Below are positions 50,101 through 62,100 of a stretch of 64,000 bases of DNA, piece after piece; the stretch's first letter is position 1; every line of letters begins with the position of its first letter. Where the stretch lies: the NCBI GenBank assembly GCA_026874595.1, contig CM049306.1, positions 14,097,019 to 14,161,018 of the forward strand, in the 5' to 3' direction. The stretch comes from Sipunculus nudus. Taxonomy: Eukaryota; Annelida; Sipuncula; Golfingiida; Sipunculidae. The notes beneath the pieces are model-generated. The model had not been told where the DNA came from. It searched no databases and saw only the letters and a program-made list of their open reading frames with translations. The position numbers and the translations under genes were made by a program.

Positions 50101-53100
50101 AAGTCCCAAGAAGCTCCAAACCTCGGAGATGTTTTGTGGCTTCCTGGCTTCTATTACAGCTCTAACTCTATCCTGAGTGGGTGTTATTCCACGGCTATTA
50201 AAAATGTGACCCATGAGCTCAAGCTCTTTCATCTGGAACACACATTTCTGTTCATTAAAGTAAGACCTCTCTCACTGAAGACTTTATTACTTTCTCCAGT
50301 CTTTGGTCGTGCTCTTCCTTGGTTTTTCCTTGCACTATCACATCATCTGAGATGTTTTCACATCCCTAACAGTCAGCCACAACTTGTTGAATTATGTGTT
50401 GGAATAGCTCCGGTGCAGAACTTATACCAAACAATAATCTCTTGTAACAGAAAAGTCCCAAATGGCATGAGAAAGTTGTTATGCTACGTGAGGCCTCTTC
50501 AAGTTTGATCTGGTGAAATCCATTCTTCAGATCAAGTTTGCTAAATACAGCACTACCGTTCAATTTCTGAAGTACTTTGTCAACAGTTGGTATGGGGTAT
50601 CTTTGACGAATAACTGCCGTATTTGCCAACCTCATATCTATACAAAGTCGAATATCTCCGGATGACTTGGGGATTATCACAAGCGGGCTGACCCATCTAC
50701 GGGTTCAATTATATCTTCTTTAAGAAGTTCCCTAATTTTGGCTTCCAGTTTCTCCCTCATACCGAATGGAATTCTGCATGTTTTCTGAGCAATTGTCTTC
50801 ACATTTGAGTCGATGTGGATTTTGGCCTGAAAGTTTTCGAGTTTGCCCACACCCTGAAAACACTCTGGGTAACGTTCTTTTATGTCTTTCTCTGTAACAG
50901 AATTCATTCCATTGTCAACCAGGCCAACTCTCAAAAGTTTCAACTGTTCAGCCGTGTCCTTCCCCAAAAGCGATTTGCCTTTACCCTCCATGACTAAAAA
51001 TTCTGCATCAACAGTCTGATCAGCTATCTCTACCTTTGCCTGAAATTTTCCAAGTAAAGGCAATGGGTCCTCTGAACCATAGGCATAAACTGTCTTTGTG
51101 GTTTTCTTTGAAACACATGCTATCTTTTTCTTTTTCAAATATTTCCATGTTTCAATGTCAACAACATTTGCAGATGCACCACTGTCTATCAGTACTGAAA
51201 TGTCAACACTTCAAACTTTAAGCTTGATAGTACCAGAATTGCATTTACTGCCTTACTGTTGCAATATGAAAAAATGCTCATCCTCTGAGGAACTATTGAC
51301 CTGGCTCACTTGTGTGACATTATTTCTTCCAGTTCTCCTTTGATTCTGTTTTCTATCCTTATCTTTTGCCTGTGTCACATTTTTAGTCTTACAAACAACT
51401 GCAAAATGACCTCTTAAGTGACAGCTATTGCATGTGGCTTTCCTTGCAGGGCATGCAAGATCTTTCTGCAAATGGCCCTCCCTGCCACACTGAAAACATT
51501 TGACGTGAGCTTGATCTGACCTTGGCCTAGATTCTCTGACCTTGACAAATTTTCTCCTATTCTCTATCCTGTTAACTTCCATTTTTCCTTCAATACCCTT
51601 AGCCTGTACTACCACTGCTTCTAGTGCTCCTGCGGTTTCAAGCACAATCTCTAATGTTACATCCGCTCCCCTCTGTAACAACTTACGCCTCAAGGTGGAC
51701 GACTTACATGAATCAATATCCTGATCTCTTATCTGTTCGTCCTTATCATCCCCAAAATCACAATTCAGTGCCTGTCTTCTGAGCCTTGACACAAACTGGT
51801 CAACTGTCTCTTCATTCTCTTGTTTTAGCTGGCGGAAAATGTGTCTTTCGTATGGCACATTCAATTTCGGGGTAAAATACGCATCTAAGATACGCATAGT
51901 TTCCTTGTATACGTCATCATCGTCATCCTGGCTAACAACAGGTGGCAAAGTCATAAAAACGTCTTGTACATCCATACCAGCTGAGTGTAACAATAAAGCC
52001 TTCATTTGTTCCGGGTTATTTACCCCTTTCCCAACAATATAGAACTCGAAAGAAGTTTTCCAACGCTTCCAACGGGGCCCAACACTCGTGGGTTCACCGG
52101 CACAGTCTAATGGCGGCAAAGGAGCGAGTTCAATGTTTACAGCCATCTCACGGGCTTATCTGGCCAATTCAAACAAATATAATGGCAACAACTCACAGTT
52201 ATGATAGTCCAGATAATCCACATCACCACTTATGGGGTCTTTACCCTGTGATTGCACTGGATTAAACAATTTTAACTCAGAACACGTATCAAAACCACTT
52301 GGCTTCTTTTAATACCACATCCGGTTCCCCCGGAAGCTCTCATATGCCCAACGGGATTGCATTCAAACAATATCTCAGGGCTGTTACCGTAAATACACCC
52401 TAAATATAGTTACCGTAAATACTACAAAACACAAAGCCCAATATCTGCTAAATTAAATAATATTGAGATAGGATTCCATAGAACATCAGCAGAAGGCAAC
52501 AAACAACCTCAGTAAAAAGGTCACAAAAAGATGAGTATGAACATCTGTCAGTGATTGGTTCCAGGTCCAGAATACCTTAACTTTTTTAGATAACAGATAA
52601 TCAAGTGCTGATCTCTTGGTGTTGTTACCTCACAAGTGCTCATAAATATCTTTTATCAGACCTTTCACTTCTTTTGTTATAACTCATAGATACTGCTAGC
52701 ACTCAGCCACCACCAGCATTTATGAGTGGGTGATGTCTTGCAGTTTTCATCAACCTTTTTTGTATCTCTGTAGAAGTCTAAGATTTGTGCAGTTTGCTAG
52801 CTGTCAAATGAATTCATAGAAAAATCCAGAAATTAACTCACATGTATGTATCACCTTTAATACTCTTACCCTATCAGAGGCTGGTCAGGTAGACAAAAAA
52901 ACAAGTGACCCATGGGTCATGACACTCAGCTGACTGGGAAGAGATTTGCAAAAGGAAATTTTATCATCTGAATGGCAGTATATAACCACTGAACTGAAGC
53001 ATCAAACAGATTAACTAACAGCCTGAGATTGTGTCTGTATTAATATATCTCAAGAATAGAGAAAAAATGAGTAAACTTTTTAAAAAAATACAGGTTGCTC

Positions 53101-56100
53101 CACCAGTCTGCAGAAACTAATAAAAACACTTAATGGTCAATATCCATGCACAGAAGCATGGTGGTCTCTGGATAAGTTGTTCAGATACTTCAGCTTTTGT
53201 ATCAGATTTTCCTTTATTCTGAGGGATACTTTGGAGTTCTATAGCTTGAAGGATATGGGTAACAGAGACCTAATTTCAGGTTTCCACAGACACTTTTCAT
53301 GGGTCTCCTTGCATGACAAGAATAAAGATTCTAGGTCCAGTTGTTACAATTTGTACCCTGTTGACAGATAACCACATCTTTAAAGGTCTCAAAAACAGAG
53401 AAAATAATTTGTAAATTTGAAAAAAAATAGAGGTGGCACGCCCAGTCTGCTGAAACTGATGGAACACGTCATGATCAATTTGTATGCCAAAAATCATGAG
53501 CATCAGTGTTGTAGTTATTGACATACTGGAGTTTTTGTATCCAATTTTTCATTATTCTGGGGAGTACTTTGGAGCCATGCAGCTTAATGGATATGGGTAA
53601 CAGAGACCTTAAGTCAGGTTTCCATGGAGATTTTTCATGGGTCTCCCTGTGTGTAAAGAATGAAGATTCTAGGTCCAGTTGTTAGGTCCAGTTGTTATGA
53701 TTTGTGCCCTATTAACAGATGTTCATATCTTTAAAGGTCTCAAAAATAGAGAAAAAAATTTGAAAAAAGCCCAAACAAATACATGTGGTGCCACCAGGCT
53801 GCAGAAACTGATGAAACACTCCATGACCAATATCCATACAAACAATTATGGCGATTTCTGCATTAGTTGTTCAGATACCTCAGCTTTTGTATCAAATTTT
53901 CCATTATTCTGAGCTGTACTTTGGAGTGTCATAGCTCAAAGGATATGGGTAACAGAGACCTAATTTCAGGTTTCCATGGAGACTTTTCATGGATCTCCCT
54001 GTGTGTCAAGAATGAAGATTCTAGGTCCAGTCGTTACAATTTGAACCCTGTTGACAGATAACTACATCCTTAAAGGTCTCATAAATAGGGAAAACAAGGG
54101 ACCTATGGGTCACGACGCTAAGCTGTTAAATATGATAAAAAAATATTATTTAGAAATGAGGCACATGCTGGTTTTGTGTGGTAATAAATATAAGCTGTAT
54201 TATGAGTTGCTGTTGTTTAGCTTATGTATGATTTTGATAGTTCCTTTGGAGACAAGGAAGAGGATTGATTTCATTTATTTTATTAACAAATGGAGTACTA
54301 TTGTCACACAGATTTTGACTTGGCCATATAACTTATAAGCAGAACATATAATATAAGAGTTTAACTATTTATTAAAAAAAATTACAAATATTGTCCCAAA
54401 TATAATTTTTATTAAAAATAATAAGAGAATCATATGATTTTTTAAAATGAAATATAACTGAAATGATTATTAAAATTATATTAAAGAATATATTCATGAA
54501 TGCATTCATGAATATATTTTGAAAGTGTTTGCACGAGTATTCATATACTTTCATTTTTACCTGAATTCCGATTCTTTATGCAAGAAATTTTATAATGGAG
54601 TACATAATCATATTCGTATTTAAATACAATTACAAAGTATTCGCACCATGGCTGGTATTTATTCAGTTTTCACCAAACAATGATGTTGAGAATCCAGAAT
54701 ATACTAAATTCACACATTTAAATAATGATCATAAGTACCTGGTTTTATGGCTTTTATTTATATTAAAAAATAACTGTAAAAAATCATTTTTGACTAATTT
54801 CACATCACTGTACACACTAGACACAGAAGGAATCTAGATTAATATTATCAACTGCATCTTTGTCTATCATTAATTTCCTTCATATGATCCCTAATGATTA
54901 GTAATGAATAATATGATTTACTTCTTTATCATTAAAATTGAACTGAAAAATGCCATAGGTGACTGCATGGTGTCATTTGGAATACGTGACATTCTACCCA
55001 TCGATACAAGATTCTTATATCATCAGTAACTGCAAGTTAATTTCCTGTTATTATAAACTAACAAATTCCTTTTCTATTTTTCTTTGATTTGTTATTAAAA
55101 ACCAATAAAAATTTATTAATTTATTGTTTATTGTTATGTTGTTGGTTAAAACTACTAGATGAGTTGGGTTGGACACCTGGATCAACTGTGGCTGGCCATA
55201 AGCTGCCTGGATTCCGTGTATGCCTCGCCTCAAGCATGCATAATACAGGTGACTCAAGAGGGGCTGGAGAGAGCCAAAGTCTGACAGGGTCTTATAAAAA
55301 ACATTAATAAAAGCTACAATTTTTGGCCAATTTCTTTCAGCTTTCTAAACTAAAAAGCTGAAATCCTTTTGTGTGCATGATATGAAAATTATATCTACAG
55401 TGCTCACGGGAAACAAACGTGCCATGGTCACAGTTGGGCAAAATTTAAGGTACTAATTTTATATTTATACTAATAACTTATAAAAATTTGAAAAATTCAG
55501 AACAAATTTTGGGTACCGTAAAATCTCCACTTAAAACCGCGGTTTAATCAAGAAAATTTTTAGAATTAAAATATACGGTTTATATGGATATATATTTACC
55601 GCAAATTAAGGTTTTTCCTTAATTTCTCAAAGGAACGAAGCTGCAAAGACCCAATTTTTGGCTTGGTAGAAGATCTTGGGGACATCTAACATTATGCCGA
55701 ATTTTGGATTCCTAGGTCTTACGGTTTCAAAATAAGCCACATCGACCGACGGACAGACGGACGGACAACGGACAATGGACCACGACTATAGCTCAGATGA
55801 CTCATAGTCAGCTGAGCTAAAAATAGAGGTGGCACAACCAGGCTGCAGAAACTGATGACACACTCTATGATCAATATCCATGCAAACAATTATGGTGATC
55901 TCTGCATTAGTTGTTCAGATACTTCAGCTTTTGTATCTAATTTTCCATTAATCTGGGCTGTACTTGGCAGTGCCACAGCTCAAAGGATATTGGTAACAGA
56001 GACCTAATTTCATGTTTCCATGGAGACTTTACATGGGTCTCCCTGTGTGTCAAGAAAGAAGGTTCTAGGTCCAGTTGTTATGATTTGTGCCCTGTTAACA

Positions 56101-59100
56101 GATGTTCACATTTTCAAAGGTCTCAAAAATAGAGAAAACAATTTGTAAAAAATAGAAAAAAAACAGGTGGCGCCACCAGTCTGCAGAAACTGATGAAACA
56201 TCTCATGATTAATATGTATGCCAAAAATCATGACCATCAGTGATGTGGTGAATGAGATATTGAAGTTTTTGTATGAAATTTTTCACTATTCTGGGGGGTA
56301 CTTTGGGGCCCCATAGCTCGAAGGATAATGGTAACAGAGACCTAATTTCTGGTTTCCATGGAGACTTTTCATAGGTCTCTCAGAATGTCAAGTTAAAAGA
56401 TTCTAGGTCCAGTCTTTACGATTTGTGCCCTGTTAACAGATGTCCACATTTTTAAAGGTCTCAAAAATAGAGAAAAAAATTCGGAAAAAATCGCCACCAG
56501 TCTGCAGAAACTGATGAAACATCTCATGATTAAAATGTATGCCAAAAATCATGACCATCAGTGATGTAGTTAATGAGAAAATGAAGTTTTGTATGAAATT
56601 TTTCACTATTCTGGGGGGTACTTTGGGGCCCCATAGCTCAAAGGATATGGGTAACAGAGACCTTATTTCTGGTTTCCATGGAGACTTTTCATAGGTCTCT
56701 CAGAATGTCAAGAAAGAAGATTCTAGGTCCAGTTTTTACGATTTGTGCCCTGTTAACATATGTCCACATTTTTAAAGGTCTCAAAAATAGAGAAAAAAAT
56801 TATTAAAAAATCGAAAAAAATACAGGTGGCGCCACCAGTCTGCAGGAACTGATGGAACATCTCATGATCAATGTGTGTGCCAAAAATCATGACCATCAGT
56901 GATGTAGTTAATGAGATATTGTAGTTTTTGTAGGAAATATTTGACTATTCTGGGGGGGTACTTTGGGGCCCAATAGCTCAAAGGATATGGGTAACAGAGA
57001 CCTAATTCCAGGTTTCCAAGGAGATTTTTCATTGACCTCTCTGGATGTAAAGTAAGAAGATTCCAGGTCCAGCGGTTACAATTTGTGCCCTGTTAACTGA
57101 CAGACACCCGGAAAGCCAGACGGACGACGGACAAAAGGGATCCCTATAGCTCAGATGACTTACAGTACGTCAGCTGAGCTAAAAACCTGATTGACTGGGG
57201 TTGAAATCAGCTTGGATTGTTCCTTGTCAACTGAAAAGTCAACAGACCTAATAGGTACACCACTACCCCAGATAAAAGATCATATATATATGCTATTTAT
57301 ATAACTGAAGAAAGATTTCACATCTTTCAGTTACCAAGAAGGACCTGTAATAATGAAAAACAAGGACTCATTGATAGTGGTACATACGATAAGCAACTTA
57401 TAAAGACTAACTGAAATAATAAACATTCTGTTTGTAGTTACCTTGTTATTTCAGTCCCTGATCCATAGCATGATTAGACAATGTTCTCATGTACACTGTG
57501 AACAGGGTGCATGACAAACCCAGAAGTCCTCCAATACCTGCTAACAATAGTCTAATATAAAAAAGCAGTTTGCACTTCCAAAGACTCTTGCAGTAAGGTA
57601 TAGTTCTTAAAGTCTGCACATAATAGCACAAGATATGTCAATTTTATCCTTCATTCTGGTTCAGGCTGAAATAAATCATGTACTGACAGGATATAATATA
57701 ACAAGAGCACAGCAAACATGCATAGTACGCCCGATGTGTACCTGGTTACCTCTGACCTCAATAAAAATGCATGAATTTTGATGAGAAGGTAATTCAGGTG
57801 AGAATCTCAAATGGTGAGTATGTAGGGGTTTCATGAAAATACATAGGATTTTTTGGTAAGTCACCAAAGTGTCTTCAAAGTGTGGTGACCTCTGACCTCA
57901 TTGAATATGCATGGATTTAGCTGGAAATCGAACTTAGGCCAGATATTTTATTGATAAAAGTTTAAACTTTTCAGTATTATGTCTTTGTTGGTGGAAGAAA
58001 AATATTTCAAACATTTCCAACAGTTGAGTCCAGTGGCAAGAAACATGCCCTTAAATATATAAAGAAACATTACAAAATATATGATCTTGTATCTGGTAGA
58101 CACCAGGTGAGATCTGCACTGAAGTACACCCGTTTTTTTTTTGTTTTTTTTGGTCTATTTTATTGCATGACAGAACATATTCTAGTGAATGACTTCTAAT
58201 TGTGTATAAAAACCATAATTGTGTTTAATAGACCATGGCAAAACAAATAGTCAAGGTACACAACATTTATCAAGGTGATTACTCAAGGTGATTAAATGAA
58301 TTGTCACTAGAAATTTATGCAAACAGCAGAGTTGACAATCATAGGAACACCTACATACACTTGTACCTGAATTACTTTAGTCAAAGCCTGGTCAAGAACT
58401 GAGTGCACAAAGTGATTTAATCATACATTTTGGTTAAATGAACATGAAGTACATCACACCACCATGTATGACAAACACTTTAGAAATGAACAGGGAACAC
58501 TCTTATATATATATACATAAAACAGAGTGGCTATAACAGTGCTTATTCAATTGGCATGAATTATATACAAATGATCACGAAAGAGGGATGCATTCAACAT
58601 TGAAATGAAAGGACATATAGTGGATGGAAATCTTAGTTCTGAAGATCAGGCAAATGACAACAATGTACTTTGATAATTAATTTATGAAGTATGTTCTCTT
58701 AATTTTTACAACAGAACCACGTATGACATACTTTGAAAATCATTCATCATTTTATTGAAGTTCACAATTTAAAATATTGTAAGTTTTAAAACTTATCATA
58801 CTAACAGAGTTTTTATCTGTTGGTTGAATTCACCAACCCATCACACTAACAGAATGAAAAATACACAAAGTTATATTAGTTGGCTAGAACCACCAACCAA
58901 TCACACTTAATAAGGTTTTATCTGTTGGTTGAATTCACCAACCCACCACACTGATGTTTGTTCCTCAGTTTACAAAGATGACTGTGATGATCAAGGTATG
59001 GAAGTTGATCTAGCTTTGTGTGTCTGGAGATGACTTGTCAGGCCAATCCAGGCACAGGAGAACCTCCCACATGTTGGACAAATGTGATCATTGGTTGTTG

Positions 59101-62100
59101 TTGAGGTAGTTGCCATCATTGCCTTTTGGACCTGGCATTTCATCCTGGACTCTACCATTGTTATTTACTGTGCTATCTCAGGATTTTCTGCACCTTTGTG
59201 TCCATCTGCACGCCATGGTGTTTGATCCCAAGTATCTGTGTTGATGGATTGTTTTTCAGCAATGCTTTGAGACCTTCAATGGATTTTTCACCTGTTGTTT
59301 TTCAGAGTCTTGTATCAGGCATGTGGCAAACATGACCTGCACATTGAACCTGGATCAATGCAAGTTGGTGTAGATTGATGGGAGATTGGCACGTGTTAGG
59401 ACATCAGTGTCTGTTATGTTATTTTGCCATCCATTGTTTATCAGTTGATGGAACAGGTCAGGTGAAAGTGGTTCAGTTGTTTGGCATGTCTAGCATAGAC
59501 AGTCCATGTCTTGCAGCCATAAAGCCATTTAGTGATGACTACTGCCTTGTAGACCTTGATCTTGATTTCAAGATGGATGCCTCCATGCAAACCTTATAGG
59601 TTGACTGGAACTACCAACTAATCACACTAAAAGAGTGAAGAAATACACCAACCCATCACACTAACAGTATGATGGAAACACAAAGTTTCCCTGTTGGCTG
59701 GAACCACCAACCAATCACATTAAGACAAGTTTTTACCTGTTATCTGGAACCTGTGATCAACCAATCAAACTAACAAGGTGAAGAGACATACCTGTTGGCT
59801 GAATTCATGCCATCCTTCATGAGACCAGTCAGTTTTCTCTCACCAGTTCTGGTGTAGTCTCCCTAAAATTATGATATTAGTTCTTTAACTATATATTTCT
59901 TGGCACTGCAGGTGCCATAGTATCCCAAGACAATTAATCCCCCCCCCCCCCTTTAAGAATAAGCCCCCCTCTTCAGCAACAATTAAGATCAGACCACATT
60001 CATAGAAAAGGTCACTCTCATAGAAAAGGTCATGACCCCAATTTTCAATATACATCATCCCATAACCCATGTCTATGTATATGCATAATATGAAAGAAAT
60101 CTGTCCATTAGTTTTTGACTTATAATGCTCACAGTACTGTTAAGTGGCAATGATGGGGTATTAAACGGTACAAAAACAAGTAAAAGAATAACAGTTGGTG
60201 CTACCAGTTTCTGGTACATGACAACTCTATCCAAGATCTTCGGTCAAGTTGATGTTAGGACCAATCCATGCATCCCTTATTGAGATATTAATGATTTTGT
60301 GTGATTTTCACCATATATGGCAATATTCAAGGTCAAGGCCACTCTCATAGAAAAGGTCATGACCCCAATTTATATATACTTCATCCCATAACCCATGTCT
60401 ATGTATATGCATAATATGAAAGAAATCTGTCCATTAGTTTTTGACTTATAATGCTAACAGTACACTTAAGTGGCTATGATGGGGGTATTAAACGGCACAA
60501 AAACAAGCAGAATTATAACAGGTGGCACCACCAGTTTCCGCTGCATGACAACTCTATCCAAGATCTTCGGTCAACTTGATTTTTGGACCAATCCATGCAT
60601 CCCTTATTGAGATATTAATGATTTTGTGTGATTTTCACCATATATGGCAATATTCAAGGTCAAGGCCACTCTCATAGGAAAGGTCATGACCCCAATTTAA
60701 AAACATATCATCCCATAACCCATACCTATGTATATGCATAATATAAAAGAAATCTGTCCATTAGTGACAACCCTATCCATGATCTTCAATCAACTTGATT
60801 TTGGGATCAATCCATGCAAGATTTCTCGAGATTTTTAAGAATTGGTGTGATTTCCCCAAAATTAGACTTATTCAAGGTCAAGGACACTCTCCTAGTAAAG
60901 GTCATGACCTCTTTTTAAATAGGCTTCGTCCGCTCATCCATATCTATATGTACATATACCAAGTTAAGTAAAGATCCATGAAATATTTTTTAAGTTATCG
61001 CACCAACAAGATTTATATGCGGCGGCGGGGGGACTGGTATGAAAACATAGTATCCCCCGACTTTGTTTGGGGATACAATTAGTTTTATCAAATTTCATTT
61101 CAAAAGATAACTAGAATGATTTTGTTTTGGTATAACAAAATCATATACTGTGGAAGTGGGTAATTTGGCGTGTGTGAATTTTCGGGCATTTTTCTTTTTA
61201 TAGCATTAGTGTAGTTCAAATTTTCGTGCGAATCTGTATGTAAGGTAATTAATTGTGTATCAAATTATTAAAATATTTATAAAGGACAGGTTTGTAAGGA
61301 TACCTACATCTCACCTAACAACTTTTGGGTGACCTCTTATATGCAATGGGCAACTGGTTGAGTACCATGACCGCAAGGTGTGAATATTACATAACTAATC
61401 AGGACTAATCACGTTTGATGATGCAATGGTACTGCAACTAGATACGTTGTTTGACATCTGAGTAAGTTGTAGAATTTCTCTACAATAACAACTGTGATGA
61501 TACTAACCAGAAGCAGCCAACTATGTTCAAACATCAAACAGAACTGATAACAGTCACAGGTCGTTCTCAGCTCAGTAGTACTTCAAAGCTATGGGAAGGG
61601 CTAGGGGTGTTTTAAAAGGCTAATTATTGTTTCACAGTTGTTTCTACAAATCACTTTAAATGAGACGGAGTCTTTTTTGAGAAATCACTTGCTATGAAAT
61701 CTTATGACAACATGACTACTCTAACATTCTGCTTGAAGGAGCCTCAACTCAAGGATTACCAGGCCCACATGACTGTGTGTCAGGCAAAAAAGGCTGCAAT
61801 CTTTCGAACGATTGCATCAAATTTATGCGTGTTCTGATTTTAGCCCAAATCTAGCTCCGGCTAAAAGCACGAAAACTAAAACACGGCCAACAAATCTACT
61901 TCCACAGTAAATGTGCCTTCTCCCTATGGGCCTCTCATCTCCAAATTTAAGGGGCAAAATATGGACTACTTAAATAATTTGGGGCTCATTAATATCCTAG
62001 ATTTATGAAGATTTAACATTGAAAATGAAGGTCAAGGTTAACAGTTTTTTAACCCATCCAAGAACTTGGTTGAAAGAATTTGTGTATCAAATTTGAGGGG

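Larger units (their letters stand above)
47665..52426 (-). mobile_element. Ty3/gypsy LTR retrotransposon, decayed
   Basis: Full-length 4.76-kb element in the sense strand of INPP5F intron 45977–59791. Order on the − strand: 5' LTR, gag with two zinc knuckles, protease, reverse transcriptase, RNase H, integrase, polypurine tract, 3' LTR. Gag and pol share one frame, as in several metazoan Mag/K02A2.6-like lineages. Breaks: stops at 51253–51255 and 51211–51213, a small deletion with frameshift near 50690, a stop at 50366–50368, one or more frameshifts at 50241–50300, and a stop at 49591–49593. The integrase reading frame is intact. LTRs differ at about 12 of 191 positions by eye (~94 %). Flanks AAACC / AAACA hint at a 5-bp target duplication. 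Confidence 0.92.

Noticed and set aside
57446-57631. Hydrophobic − strand frame GIGGLLGLSCTLFTVYMRTL flanked by AG and GT
   Set aside because: INPP5F exon 59792–59862 joins 45737–45976 in perfect phase and homology without it, and a TAA precedes the donor-like GT. Possibly a dead exon of a membrane protein, but unsupported.
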